A program made the translations under genes and the position numbers. DNA of 64,000 nucleotides. It comes from Stenopsyche tienmushanensis. Lineage: Eukaryota; Arthropoda; Insecta; Trichoptera; Stenopsychidae. The notes under the pieces were generated by a model that saw nothing but the letters and a program-made list of their open reading frames with translations, was not told where the DNA came from and did no database searches. The number at the start of each line of letters is the position of its first letter. Positions within the stretch are counted from its first letter, which is position 1. Location of the stretch: positions 1 to 64,000 of the forward strand of contig WACJ01000464.1 of the NCBI GenBank assembly GCA_008973525.1, written 5' to 3'. Positions 12,541-25,500 of this stretch are shown here, one piece after another.

Positions 12541-13670
12541 TTAGTAGAACCCAAAATGGTGTTCGTTTTATTGCTTGATCGTGTTTTGGGATTAGTTGCA
12601 CTTAGACTGCTGCACTTTCAAGTCGAGTTTTGTGCTCTTTCGTTAACTATACTCATCAAGAATAAATTGTGATTTTTAAAATCCAAATTTAATAACCCAA
12701 TTCACAATGAATCGATTTTCACCGAGTGAAGAATTTATTCGAAATTTAATGCCTTATCATTTTCTTAAAAAAGAGATTGCAACGCGCGCCACTAAAAATA
12801 TTTGCGTTGTACTGGGCGATATTTTAAGTATTCGCAAATGTCGTGTGATATGAAAATTTTGATTCAAAAAATTACCCTGAGAGTGGAAGAATGCGTAAAG
12901 TGGATGCCACTAAATTGACTGCTGAAATTTAAAGTAATCCAACAGCAATTATTTAAAAAGTAATGGGCAATCTCAGATACTCATGGTCTAGTGTTCAAAG
13001 AAATCTGTAAAAAATCGGGAAGATGGGTGCTGCACTAGCCAAGCAAAGAGAACCTGAGCGACCACATTAAATGCATATGAACAACTTGTAAAAATGGAAT
13101 CCGAAACGCCGTTTTTAGGCGACTTAATAACTGAAGATGAGAAATGGGTTATTTACACTAATTATGAACGCAAAAATTAATGGCTATCGAAGGGACATAT
13201 AGCCAAACCGAACCCTATGTTCGGCCTGATAACAGCAAAAAAATATTTTGTCTGTTTGGTGGGACTGAAAGGGTATCATTCATTTTGAACACTTAAACCT
13301 GGACAAATTGTAAATAAAATATTTAATAGTGAACAATTAGACCTTTTAGTGGCAGAGATACAAAAAACGATCCTGTGTTTTTACAGCATGATAATGTTCG
13401 TCCCTATACGGCAAAAATAACGCGTGAAAAAAATATTTGGATGGGAAGAAATACTAAACAAACGGTGAGGTCAAAAAAAGACTTATAGAATATTTTCGTT
13501 CAAAGCCCGTGATGTTTTATGATAGAGGCATTAAAATATTACCAGATAGGTGAAGAGAGGTTATATCTAATGGTGGAAATTATATTTTGTAATAATATAT
13601 TAAAAATAAAAAAAATATGAGCATTCAAAACTTTCATTTAAAAAACGAAAATTTCTATGGGTACATCTAT
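12541..13670 (+). mobile_element. mariner relic, near full length, heavily mutated
   Basis: Terminal repeats are recognisable: left 12541-12570 (TTAGTAGAACCCAAAATGGT) and right 13641-13670, which on the reverse strand begins ATAGATGTACCC and continues into TTTTCGTTTT. TA dinucleotides flank both ends (12539-12540 and 13671-13672). Inside are scraps of a mariner transposase: an N-terminal helix-turn-helix region from the ATG at 12707; GDLITEDEKWVIYTNYERK near 13118-13178, holding the first catalytic Asp; LQHDNVRPYTAKITR near 13382-13427, holding the second; and SKPVMFYDRGIKILPDR near 13503-13549. There are many stops and frameshifts and a gap where the third catalytic Asp should lie. The element is inert and old. 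Confidence 0.85.
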
Positions 13671-14750
13671 TATTTTTCGAAAGCGACTTTGCACATTTTC
13701 AAATAATGAATAAGATGAAATACAAATTGTCGAATAAGTCGAATATTTTCCATAGGACAAATTTTGATTTAAAGCTGAACATTTTGATAGTATATTTTCA
13801 TCATTAAATGCGTAACATTAGAGATATTTAAATCTATCCAATAAAAAAGCTCCTTATAATTTGATGTATGTAATGTATGTTTAATAGACTATATTATATG
13901 TTTATTTTATCCCGAAGGTTAAGTGTTTTATGATCTGCACATTTATTTAATCAGAGCTAGAAATTTAATTTCACTTGTGCTTCATCATGAATATTAATTC
14001 GAATAAATACAAAAAAAATAATTTGATTAGCGTTATTAAATGTGTGGGTCTTCCGAGCACGTCTTTTAATATGACGGCGGACGGGAACCGTTCGTGTTTG
14101 GACAATTTTCCCAAATTCCATGAGCTCATGAAAAATACGCCCCGAGTAAACATTGAGATTTTCGCATTTTTCATCGCCTTTATTCGCATTATTATTATTA
14201 TTGTGGCAGAAAATCTGCGAATAATGAAGCCTCTATTTTGGTCGGGCTTGAAGTGAAAAGGGGGCCGAAATCTTCTACGAAGGCTTAAAACCCACGAGCT
14301 TTTTCATTTTCTCCAGGCCCAACTTTGTGTTGTCATATTTGTATTTTAAAAGCTTTTTCCGATTCGATTCCCTCGTGCTTATTGAACTTATCGAAAATAG
14401 GATGAACTTGTAATATTCGAGCTCGCAGCGCGTTTTCTCAAATTCTGCTATTCGTGTTAGGCGTCAATGCTGCGATATAAAATTGAATAAACACACAGAC
14501 GTGCTTTAAACTACGGCTTTTATATTTTTGGATATTAGAAAATGACTGAAGTAAGTTGAACTTGAAATGTTTCTGATAGTTTGTGTATTTGGTAATACAA
14601 AATTCTATCTTCAACGAGCTCAGAAACCTTGATATTTTTTCATTGCATGATAAAAATATTACGTTATTTTTTACTGGGATAAAATATAATCATTGAACTC
14701 CAATTACTTAGAATACTGTCATAGTAAATTTGGATTGTTCCGTTAATACA

Positions 14751-15219
14751 TTAGGAGGACCCGAAAGTATTCCCATATTTTGAGACCATATGTATGTACC
14801 CTAAACCCAGATTGATTAAAAAAAGGTTCATTATGAATGAATGAAACCGAAAGAAATTATAATTTTTATGATAATACGCGCCCTTATAAAGCAAAATTGA
14901 CACTGGATAAAATACGGGTATTAAATCTGGAAGTGTTACCACATATTTCTCATTCGCCATACCTCGCCTCAATAGATTTCCACCTTTTCAGGTCCATGGA
15001 GCACAATCTGAGAGTAAAACGATTCAAAAATACAGCTGAAGTGGAAATGCATTTAAAATCATATTTTGATTCTAAGCCGGAAAGTTTTTACAATACAAAA
15101 TGGAATCAGAATATTGCCAAAACGATGGGAGCATGTTTTGAATAATGAAAGGAATTATATTTTATAACGTTTTATGTTATATTTTTACTAAATATGCGAA
15201 TATTTTCGGATCCCCCTAA
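14751..15219 (+). mobile_element. Internally deleted mariner
   Basis: 469 bp. Left TIR is TTAGGAGGACCCGAAAGTAT. The right end, read on the minus strand, is TTAGGGGGATCCGAAAATAT. The right flank has the expected TA (15220-15221); the left flank is CA, probably a decayed TA. An open frame at 14837-15145 encodes the last roughly 100 residues of a mariner transposase: YDNTRPYKAK (second catalytic Asp), SPYLASIDFHLF (third Asp), then SYFDSKPESFY near the C-terminus. The N-terminal DNA-binding part and first Asp have been deleted, so it can only be mobilised in trans, if at all. It belongs to the same family as the end at 18852-18896, but its TIR differs from those at 12541 and 54132. Confidence 0.85.
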
Positions 15220-16213
15220 TAATTTACTACATATTACAAAATATGATTCACCATTTTTGAAAGTAGGCCTAGATGTTCATAATTGATGAATTGTTCATCT
15301 ATCTACATATTTCATAGTAAACTGTACAACAAATTCTTGGCTGTATTCATAGAACTTACCATGTCACAATATAATTGGATCATGATAAACACTGGTTAAT
15401 CAGCTTACTATATAAAAAGGAGAACGAACATATATAATATTTAACAAATGCTAAAGTTTCATTCTGACATAGCCATTTTTTTGTATAAACTTTAAAATAT
15501 ATATTTTTACACGCAGCTTATTCAAATTTTATTTTGAGGCATCATGGATGAATTTTGCATGTTTAAGCTTAATTATATTTTCTAAAAAAAATTATAATGA
15601 ATTCTTTTTAAATTCTTCAATTATATTAATTATAGTAGTATGTATTTTTTGGCTTATTTGATAGAATTTAGCTCAAATGAAGTAATTGCTTAGTTTGGCC
15701 AAATTGATCTAGTCATAATATGAGCTGATTTGTTAAATCTGCATTTCAAAGTTATTATTGTTAAATAATTTATATAATTTAAATCTTAAATTCTTCACTT
15801 ACCTAATGAATTGGATTCGGATAAAAATTGTCAATTTTTACTGTCTGTATATTCAATTTATGGGGAGAATATTTTCAATATTGATTATCATTGAGCACAA
15901 TACCCCATTTATTCCGATTTATAGATTTTTCGTGTAGTCTTGTACCACATACGTATATATTTTAAAGCACCTTTGCGTCTGCAACTGTCAAAAAATTGAA
16001 GCATTATCTCGTCAATTCTCTTGCGGTTGAGTGGAGTCCTCACAAGGAGAGCGCTCCCGCAAAAAGCATTGAACTGTTTTGCACACAGCTTCATTCGGGT
16101 GTGAAAGATTTACATGTGATTATTATCTTAAAAGCGTGGAGATTTTTTTGCGAATTTCATCATACGCTTATTTCAAAATTTTTGAATAATATCATGATTG
16201 CTTTTTGGTACAG

Positions 16214-16443
16214 CAGCTGTGGCGTATCCAGGGTTATACGGTGGATATGTGCAAGCGGCAGTGGCAGCAGGTCTGCAAGCACCTTTAGGACCTCCACCAA
16301 AGCGTAAAAGACGACATCGGACAATATTTACCGAAGAACAATTGGAACAGTTAGAAGCCACCTTTGATAGAACCCATTATCCAGACGTAGTTCTTAGGGA
16401 ACAGTTAGCGCTGAAAGTCGATCTCAAAGAAGAAAGAGTAGAG
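16214..16443 (+). CDS. gsc: goosecoid exon 2 (most of homeodomain)
   Basis: Encodes the end of codon 89 to residue 165. After [19 protein letters not shown] comes the homeodomain, residues 120-179 of the protein, of which positions 1-46 are here. Diagnostic residues are R5, F8, L16 and F20, within [20 protein letters not shown], then [24 protein letters not shown]. This is the canonical Goosecoid homeodomain. The donor GTAAGA at 16444 gives a phase 0 intron between homeodomain residues 46 and 47, a position shared by many paired-class homeobox genes. Read-through past the donor turns nonsensical ([10 protein letters not shown], stop), which confirms the splice. Confidence 0.95.
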
Positions 16444-18315
16444 GTAAGATTTGTTCATTCTAAAAATATTTACTAAATAAATAAATATAATTTTATCTGG
16501 TAGTTTCAAAAGTGTATATCGTATAAAAATTAATGGTACCGATTTTTATTATCGTCCGAAGCCCGATAAGCCAAACAGCCTCTTTGAAGGCTTCTTCCCC
16601 ATTAAACGATGAACACGTACGCTCCGTATGTATCCAGGAATAATCTTTTTTCTCATTTTATCCGATTTTTGGACGTAATGTTATTCAAAAATATTTATAT
16701 ACCAAATATATCAATTTCAGGAAGACGGATAACAACAAGATTGAAATTTTATTGTTACGCTCAAATTGGAAATCGTATACAAATGCGAATCTATATGGCA
16801 AATGTCAAATTATTTTCGTGTATTAACCCCTTTTCACATCACTTTTGGGTTTATATCTGTGTATTTATAGTCTTTTATAATTTGAAATTCGTCTTAAATA
16901 TAAAGATTTCACAAGGTTTATAATGCGCATACAGATTTGATATCAACGAGAACAAAGCATCATTAAATAAAGATTTTTCTATTGAGAAGTTTGTTTAAAA
17001 TAATTCAAAAATAATAAATTTGACTGAATTGTATACATGGTTATTGATATTTTATCAACGGCTTAATTCATCTTATGCCAATATTATTAACAATTATAGT
17101 ACATTTTATTTGATACTTCGATATTATATTATCAAATTTAAAAGGATCCATTTTTAAAAAGAGGAAATAAATATCAAATATTGAAGTGATGAATTTTAGC
17201 TCATTCTATCATTGATCAATTTTCTTGGATCATATTCTCAAAATACTGTTATGATTATGAGTATAAGATCATCCACCAAAATTTTAATTTGAAGCAACAA
17301 ATTTCATATTTGATCATCAGCTTTCATGGATTAAAATATATTTGTTGGATTATTTATGATCATTAATCTATAATTTTGCACTTGTGATTTAAATATTGTT
17401 GATTTAATTAGTTTCCCGACTAGTTAAATATTAATTTTCTACTGTATCCAGAGCCTATTTACAAAATATACCAAATCTAAGGCACATCATTCTGCATGGA
17501 AATTTTCATAAAATGTATATAGTTTCGTTACGTCTTTCAGTTTTTTGCTCTTCTTAATGGCATGAATTTCTGCGACAATAATATTACCCTAAAAATTATT
17601 TCATGTCGATTGTAATTTAATAATAAAAACTTGAAGTATTTGAAGAATGTCGTTTATCCATCGAAATAAATAAAAATTTTGCCACCTAGTTTCTTATGCA
17701 TAACCAGAAATAATTAATGAATGTATGATATTAAAAGTTTGCTCCCATGGTTTGAATTAAAATTTAGAGTTCTAGGTGTTAAGCCGCGTCGTGTCTTTTG
17801 TAATCAAGTATGAGTGAGCTTTATCTCCTTCTCCAGCACGTTATTTAATTTAGATAATTCAGTTTCAAATCCTTTAAAAGCGTGGAAAATAAGGGTATAA
17901 AAGTGTTCAACTCGCTGGTTGCCATGGACAGGGGTTTGAGGGTGAACAGTAACACCCCATAAACAGGACCCCGGGCAACGCATTATTTTGATTTAAGCCT
18001 GATATAGCCTTTCTCCGTATACATTGTTCTTCCCCCATACCGGTTCCAATCAGGTTTATCTTACTTTAAACAAAATTACTTTTCTGTATTTGCCTACTTA
18101 TGTACGCTTTGTTCGTCGGCGTACATTTTAATAAGTCTTTATTACGGAGATGAGCTTTGTCGTCAATCCGGACAATGATAATCTATTCTAATGGGTATCG
18201 GATCACACTCAATGCCATTCGGGCGTAATATTTTAATTTTGAAGAGCCAAAAATTCGCTTTTTTTGAGACATAACAATTCGTTGTGCAATGGGTGTTGTG
18301 GACTTTTTTGTTTAA

Positions 18316-18540
18316 TTAGCCTACATGGCAAAGGTAGCCCACACACCTCTTGTGCGGTTGGCTTGGAGTCCTAAGCCAACACCACTCTAGTATACCTAAT
18401 CCTTGTAATTCTTCAAAATTCCACGCTTGATCGTCAAGGATCCTCGACTTATTGGTTCTAAGACCTTTTCTTTTGGTCGCGCTTCTGTTATTTTCACAAT
18501 TCATGCGTTGAATTTCTATTTGGACGCACTCAAACAGCAT
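18316..18540 (-). other. Unidentified open frame, 74 codons
   Basis: Tryptophan-bearing frame including QAWNFEELQGLGILEWCW and a C-terminal CVGYLCHVG, in a segment of more balanced composition than its surroundings. I recognise no family, and no splice context or promoter is evident. It may be a retroelement scrap or chance. Confidence 0.15.
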
Positions 18541-18851
18541 GTGTACAAAATCAGTTCATGCTCGACCAAAAAAATAGTGCATGCGCTTTTTATATCATAT
18601 AAAATTTGTTACATATAATAAGTGTACGTAGTATATTTTCAAATTACTGCATATGATCTAGAAATTCAATTTAGATCCAAAGCTGCATATTGTGAGTGAT
18701 ATACTATTAAGTAATTCACATTTAATTAAATTGAACATGATATCATGTGATCCAAAAGTTTTCGAAAATTTGTTTAACCAAAATAATATTTAACACTAGT
18801 TCTACAAACGAAAAATAGCTTACAAAGATGGAATGGACATAAATTGAGCGC

Positions 18852-18896
18852 ATATATAAGGTCTCAAAATATACGAATACTTTCGGGTTCCCCTAA
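18852..18896 (-). mobile_element. Solo mariner terminus
   Basis: On the minus strand this begins TTAGGGGAACCCGAAAGTAT and continues TTCGTATATTTTGAGACC. It aligns over about 45 bases with only a few differences to the left end of the deleted mariner at 14751. TA follows at 18897-18898. I find no transposase sequence or second end downstream, so it is a single end or a deeply eroded copy. Confidence 0.7.
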
Positions 18897-19185
18897 TATA
18901 TCCTTCTGTTTTAAATTTGAATTTAATATGAATATTAGATAACTTTGGATAATTTTGGGCATTATATATAAATAGAGATAAACGTCGTATCTTTGGTTTT
19001 TTCAGTCATTTTGTATCAAATATATAAGCTTAATTTTTTTTAAACCGATCTGCTTGGTGTCCTCCACAAACTATTATTGTTTGAGTCTATACTTAATGCT
19101 CGGGCAAAACAAGGAGTAAAAATTCGAACCAAATTCTTTTATCTCCGTTCTGCTGCTTTCAAGTTTGTAGGTACTCGAAGTTGTC

Positions 19186-19400
19186 TTATTTTCTGAAAAT
19201 CGGTTTTGTAGTGTGGTCTCTTCCGAGGGATATAGGTATCGTCAGTTTGCTTACAGTAGCCAGATGTAGTGTTTGCTGAGCAAGCACATCAGGGTTGTTG
19301 GGGCTTCGAGAGTATTCTTCTGTCCATAAAATTGCTTCAGACTGATGCATCGAGTTGCGCCAGTCATCTTTGTTTACCGATTTCAATATTAGATCATCTC
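19186..19400 (-). other. Coding-like remnant, unidentified
   Basis: A minus-strand frame extends from about 19415 (including AAVFRDDLILKSVNKDDW) to a stop at 19186, ending LGRDHTTKPIFRK. Amino acid composition is balanced rather than the Ile/Lys/Asn-rich pattern of chance frames here. It could be a piece of a retroelement or processed gene. No family assigned. Confidence 0.2.
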
Positions 19401-21514
19401 TAAATACGGCAGCCTCTTAAAGACGCGTCGCGGGACAGAGTCGCCAAACATTTTCGACAAAATCGATCAACCTAATCGAATTTATTCTAGCCAAGCAAGG
19501 GTGGACTAATTTTCAAAGGCAGTGTACACGTAGAAATTGCCTGACCTACCCCATGGTACGTATGTGTATGTTTGCCAACCCCGTGACGTCAGGTTTCACC
19601 CGCCCGTCACGGCATATTTGTTTTAGGAAAATTGAAAAATGCATTATTAAAATCGCTTTGTTTAGAAATAGACTTATGGTGGTTTTAACCCTCTGTCTGC
19701 CGGGAGCCAATCATCCGTTTGATTGTGTGCTCAACGGCGCGGACGGGATTTTGATAAATTGAATTTGAGGTATTAAAGTATTTAGGACCGAACCGAGTAA
19801 TTATGATATTAATTATTATTGCCGGTATGATTATCGCACTCTACGCAATTATTTTAACCATTGGGATGTATTAATTATAACTATCGATTAACAGAATCAC
19901 CATCAAAAATGTATATTAATTTCTAACTATCACATGAAGTATGAAAATTTGAAAGCGAATTTATCTGTAATTATTCAAAACTCAACATATTGATATATAT
20001 TTGGTTTTGCCATTATATCATAGGTACAAAGGCTTAACAGGAATAATTTATACAATTTAAAAAAAAGCTTACTATAATATTTAATTTAATGAATTAAATC
20101 ATTGCCAAAAGTTAATATATCAGCTCTTGGGTTGTCATAAAAATGTCTTAATACAGAAAATAACGACTATAATTTTTAAATCGTATTTCACCTCAAGAGT
20201 CTTCTTTTTACATACTAGTACTCTTCAAACGATTGATCATAAATGAATTTACTGTAAAAATTGTCAATAAATCGTGATTGGATTAGTCTAGTATCAACAG
20301 TCTATGTCTAATACCACTTGTTGATTCGAAAAAAAAAAATGACAAAAAATAGCTGTTTAACATGCAGTGTAAAAACCGCAAACGGGAATAAACGAGTCGT
20401 ATGTTCAATATTAAATTATTTATTATGTGTTGTAATTGTCATGCAAAAAACATGTTTTATTGATCATTTTCCTTTTTTAGCATCGTCATATACTTTTTGG
20501 AAATAAATAATATTTGTACCATTATCAGAAATAGGAAAAAATAATAAAAGATGGATCGGGAACTAAACTTATATAACATCCAAATTCATTTAAAGCATCC
20601 AATAAAATGTATGACGTATTAATTTTTAAGCACGTCTGATTAAACCATTATCTATATTACTATGTGTTATTTATTTATAAATGTATATTTTTTGGGTGTG
20701 CCAAATATAATATCCAAAATTTGCCTTAAAAATAGAGTATATTTGAGCAAAAATCATATCGTGTGTTGGTTATATTTGTGTTTGGGGCTCGAAATTCCGC
20801 ATTTTTACTCGATAAAAAAATGGAAGGGAATAAAAAATAGACACCCATTGCCGAGTTCGCCATTTTGTGCGACTTCCATATATGCCAGATTTTCGCATAT
20901 CGGATTGTTGAATTAAATATTCCACCCTCGTTGTTGGGCGAAGAGTTGTTCGTTGCTCCCCGGTACCTCATATCTCAAACAAATTATTCCGATGAAGCGC
21001 AGCGGAATTCATATAAAGCGAAACAGCAGGAAAACTGCTGTATGAATACATTTAGAACTTATTTATTTTATTTAAATCATCCCAAAACGTTCCGTATATC
21101 TACATCACGGTGCAGCTTTAAATCTCAATTCATGTCAGCGACGTTCAACCATTTTTATTTTAGCCGACGGATATTGACTGTCCATAGATGCAAGAATCAC
21201 TAGATCAAATGCTTATCAATTTATTACAGTTTAGATTTAAAACTTTCGATAATATCACTATACCGGGTCGTAACAAGAAGGTGGCAAAGCAGGCGCCCGC
21301 CACGGGCGCAACTGGGCTTGGGGCGCAAAACGCAGAATACCGATCCGGTCGAGAGTTGCACATGGTTTTTATTTTACTCAACCATTCTACTTTACATGAA
21401 CTAACACTGATTGACTCTGTCCATTTTAATAATATATGCTAAGTTGTCTAATCCCTTTTTTCTTCGTTATCGCTAAAACACAATAAAGACAGAAGTATTT
21501 TCGACCGATTGTAA

Positions 21515-21735
21515 ATTTTAAACAATCCACCCGATCAGTCTTCTTAGAACACCTTCGTTTTGTAATAAGAGTTCGTAATTGTAGACAAATTCAGGTATGG
21601 CGTCCGATCGTGAGACGCTCATTCGTCATATCAGTGGCCCGATAAATGGACCGGTTGGACACACAGACCTCGTGGCTATTCCGTCCTTTTTAAGGGCTTT
21701 TTGCGGCATTTTCTATGATCTGAATTATCACGGAA
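21515..21735 (+). repeat. Interspersed repeat A, copy 1
   Basis: Shares with 62045-62230 the blocks CACCCGATCAGTC, GGACCGGTTGG and AGGGCTTTTTGCGGCATTTT, followed by TATGATCTG. The 62 kb copy has about 27 extra bases between the last two blocks. Ends are not resolved and the class is unknown. Confidence 0.6.
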
Positions 21736-22270
21736 GTAGCTCCTATATACGATATGCGATATGCAGTATTTTTTTAAATGCCTACCATGTCTGCTAGCTC
21801 ATGAACTTACTGCCGACGGTCATCCAATGCCTTTTATGGTATTTTCTTCGTTATTTCTGGGTTACCTCTTTTGATCGACCATCCATCGGAGTCCGTCTTG
21901 GCAGCTCGTACGGCCTCGTAGTATTTTTTTAAACACAGCAACCAGCATCTATACGTTAGGTCGGGTACTTTTTGGACTGTCTTCGTATATATTTTGAAAG
22001 AGTATTCTACATACTCATCAAATGTGTATTTCATAATGTTTAGAACATTTTTAGAAAGGGTATAAATAGTTCAATGTGAGCCTTGAAATAGAAATGAAGT
22101 GCATTCTAACGACCCTTATTTGATTGACTTGTAACACATTTATCACCAAGCTCAATCCAACAATCCAGATCAAAGGTGATCACATAAATAATATTAAAAA
22201 ATCCCTTGTATCTTTTTTAAATTAAGTCATGCTGTTATAATAAGTGTCATATCTGTTAGAAGCGTAGTAG

Positions 22271-22522
22271 AAGTGAAACTTCTTAGCTTTTAGGAGAAGT
22301 TGATTTTAAATGGAAATTATTAGCTAAAATATTAAGCTGTGTTTATGTAATATATAATAAAATAGGCAAGCTACTGATCTAGCGGTTGATTTATGATACT
22401 TATAGACATACACACACACAATGGAGATGACATGGGATAGTATGCGACTCTATGATGTATGAGTTTCACTTTTCGTGACGTTAAAGCTAATTTGCCCTAC
22501 CGCGTCTATATAAATTTCACTT
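22271..22522. mobile_element. Short inverted-repeat element (MITE B)
   Basis: About 250 bp bounded by AAGTGAAACTTCT and its near-inverse AAATTTCACTT. The interior, read on the minus strand, carries GCTTGCCTATTTTATTATAT followed by ATTACATAAACACAGCTT and TTTTAGCTAA. The same string recurs at 35145-35215, 32270-32340 and 55345-55400. The part read AACGTCACGAAAAGTGAAAC on the minus strand recurs at 32256-32275. No coding capacity. Target duplication not clear. Confidence 0.6.
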
Positions 22523-25500
22523 GAAATATTTTAATGGTTGTTCCAAAAATTGTCACTTGGAGTCGGACCTGCACGACTTTAATATTCGTCTGATCATTTA
22601 CTTTTCCGGTCCAGCAATCAGAGTAATCTGGCTCGATCAAATTTTATCCTCAATCCGAAATTCAACCGAATTTAATTCACTATACCACCACTTTGCCCTT
22701 AAAGGCATATTATTATCATCTTATTCTTTGTTTATCATTTTAAGCAACCTTCTACGCGTGTCAAGGATTAAAATATTCAAGAAGCTATAATTGTATCCCA
22801 CGTTCGTTAAAATTTTGCTCTTTAAATTGCTAATTTATATAAATTATTTAAATAATATATATCTTCAGGCAATATATTTTAAGGTCTTAAAAATAAACGA
22901 TACATAATTCCCGAAATTTTTCGTCTTGTATTTCGCCTTCGTCCTCCCCCATTTCGAGCATACATGCATATTTAATATCATTTCAAAATATACTAAATAA
23001 GCAGAGAGAATCTAAATTTCGAGATTTAAACGAATTTGCCATTTTTTGACGGCACATTTACACTGTCATCCTAGAAATCCTCTTCTGTTTACATTTAGCG
23101 ATGTCAAACAACGAGTCCTCTTCTTCAGCATACAGAAGCGCTCGGCAGATTTCATCTTACTCTTGCTTGAATCCTTTAACAATCATGCATAATTTATTTC
23201 TTTTTGTTTCGTGTTATATGCCCTTTGCTTAATTATTTAATTTCTTGGATATTTTTTCAAAGCATGATATTCATATTTTTTTCTTATTTTACTTTATCTT
23301 TACTATAACAATTGAGTTGTCTAAATTGTTAGATCTGTTATTATACAAATAATTTATTGAAATATCGAACTATTTTTGACTTTTGAATGATACACACTTC
23401 AAGATAATAAATAAGCAAGTAGTCGATAGTAGTAAATAATAAAGAGATCTATTTCAAATTGGGTCATTATAGAGCATTAAAGAGCCAATTTTAATGATGT
23501 GATAAATCTTCAAATCACCATTTTAGTATTGATAATTTTAAATCTATCTCTTTATCCTTAAATATTCACTGCGTCAATGCTATAAATTTAATACTGAAAA
23601 TATTATATATAATCTTTGATTCATACAAATTTATCATGCTAATATTTTTCTGGTTTGCTTTAATAAAGTGGGGCTTTAAATATTTACAAATAAAATATCA
23701 ATTTATCTAAGCTTAGTGAACATACTGATTTTATCTTGTAGGCTTTCGCAAAAAAAAAAAAAACATAATAGCATGCATTTCTTGATTTTTTTCCATATTA
23801 AATGATTCGGCTTTATATAATAATCATCCCACTGATAAATTTAGAAGATCGGAAATATTAAAGTTTGTTAATATTCAGCTTAATTCCTGATGGGTTCTGG
23901 GGGCTATAATATTAAATTTAACACTTATTCATAGGCCCCTTTCTTATCTGAAAATAATCCATCAAATAATCTTACGTGAAAGACAAAAAACACCATATAA
24001 AAGTGATTTTGACTATGGAAAAACTTCTATGGAGATCGTTTACGTCCGTTGATAGACAACTTAAGAAGTTGTTCTATATAACATTTTTTATTGTTAATAT
24101 ATTATATAAATATGCATTAGAGTGCATGTTTATTTGTGGTCAAACGCCCATTAGTATGGATGCCCATATTAAAATATCAGCACCCGGAGCTGAGAGGGTT
24201 CCCTCTTCAAACAGGAAACGGGTACAGATGTACTTGTAGTATAACGGTGGATAGAGATGAGGAGTCTTCCTACTCCATTGGAGATAAACATACAGCTGCT
24301 GCTGCGGAATAAAGTCAAATGTTTATTTTGATTGCGTGGGTAAATGAGCAATGAATTGTGTTTCGCCTCTTCTGTAAGGGTTCAAAATGAACAAGGGCAG
24401 AAATCACCACCCCAACAGTTGAAATATACACACACAAAATGCTCACATCTATGAGAAGTCTATTATTAAATTCCTCTCTATAGGTGGGTACATCCTCAAA
24501 TCCATGCTTTTTGAAACAGAAGTTTATTGGCTCAAAGTTGTAAGAACTCGTATCTATCCCGGCGAGGCAATTCGCTACGTTTCGTGCGTTTCTTCTTATT
24601 TGAAATATATCAATTTGGCGAAACGAAGCCTTAAAACGGTCTGGCATAGCATGGCGTGAGGAAATATGGAAGCTCAAATTCAATTTCGCAAGAAATTCCA
24701 ATCTTTGAAGATTCTCGATTGCAAACGAGGGATAGCTCGGAACGACGGAGAACCTTTAATACTTCTCGGGATAACTCGAGTAAATTGTGTAAAATGAACA
24801 GAAAAGTCAAGCGCATTTTCCACTTTTCTCTTGGTCGTGTACGATGAAAACGATCCACTCCCAATTCACCAGAACCACTCGACTGAATTTGCAAATTAAT
24901 TCAATCGCGAATTATTTTCAGTTTTTGACAGCTAATCATTAACTTAAGAACACAAATCCATCCATACATTTACGTTCCTAATGTAGCATTTTTTAAAAAT
25001 ACAGATCAATCATATACATAGTTGATAGTCGATGACAAACATCAATTTGGTGATGGTATCAAACATGGTGATAAACGTGTCTAATGCTGCATGACTATGT
25101 TTCACCAGAAACCATTTTCATTATCTTTTATTGAAGATTTATCTTGCCACACTATATTTAATAGTCATTTTTACAAACAAAAAATTCCATGGGTGATCAC
25201 TGTGGTCCAAATCACGATCTGATTAACAATGCTTTATAGTCACTCACTGTGCCAAATTGTTAGTTGGCGCTCACTTTTATGAAGCCTAATCTGTGAGATC
25301 TTTCTTTTAAATTTGTATGATTCTAACGGAAGCCCAATCACCAATTTTCAGTAAATATCACATTCAAAAATTATAATTTTAAAAGAAATAGCGATCTCCA
25401 TAAGAGAATTTATATAAATATATAATTTTATTAATCATTTTATTTTTATTTCTCGAATTTGTAGGTAAAATATTGGGAAAATCTTTTCCAAAGTCTGGAT

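Larger units (their letters stand above)
9637..16213 (+). other. gsc: gsc intron 1 (6.6 kb)
   Basis: Phase 1 intron bounded by GT at 9637-9638 and AG at 16212-16213; an alternative acceptor three bases later, at 16215-16216, would drop one alanine. It contains a GC-rich CpG block (10740-11170), a second balanced block (14040-14290), a mariner relic (12541-13670) and an internally deleted mariner (14751-15219). The rest is AT-rich and featureless to me. Confidence 0.8.

Noticed and set aside
16198..16476. Homeobox exon as a self-contained ORF
   Set aside because: It starts at TTG inside the intron and its end reads through a GTAAGA donor into nonsense; the spliced model completes the homeodomain.
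22409..22421. CA microsatellite as a feature of interest
   Set aside because: Only about six units; ordinary.
24315..24894. Two overlapping minus-strand frames, possible gene
   Set aside because: No family resemblance, the frames conflict with each other, and no splice signals link them.
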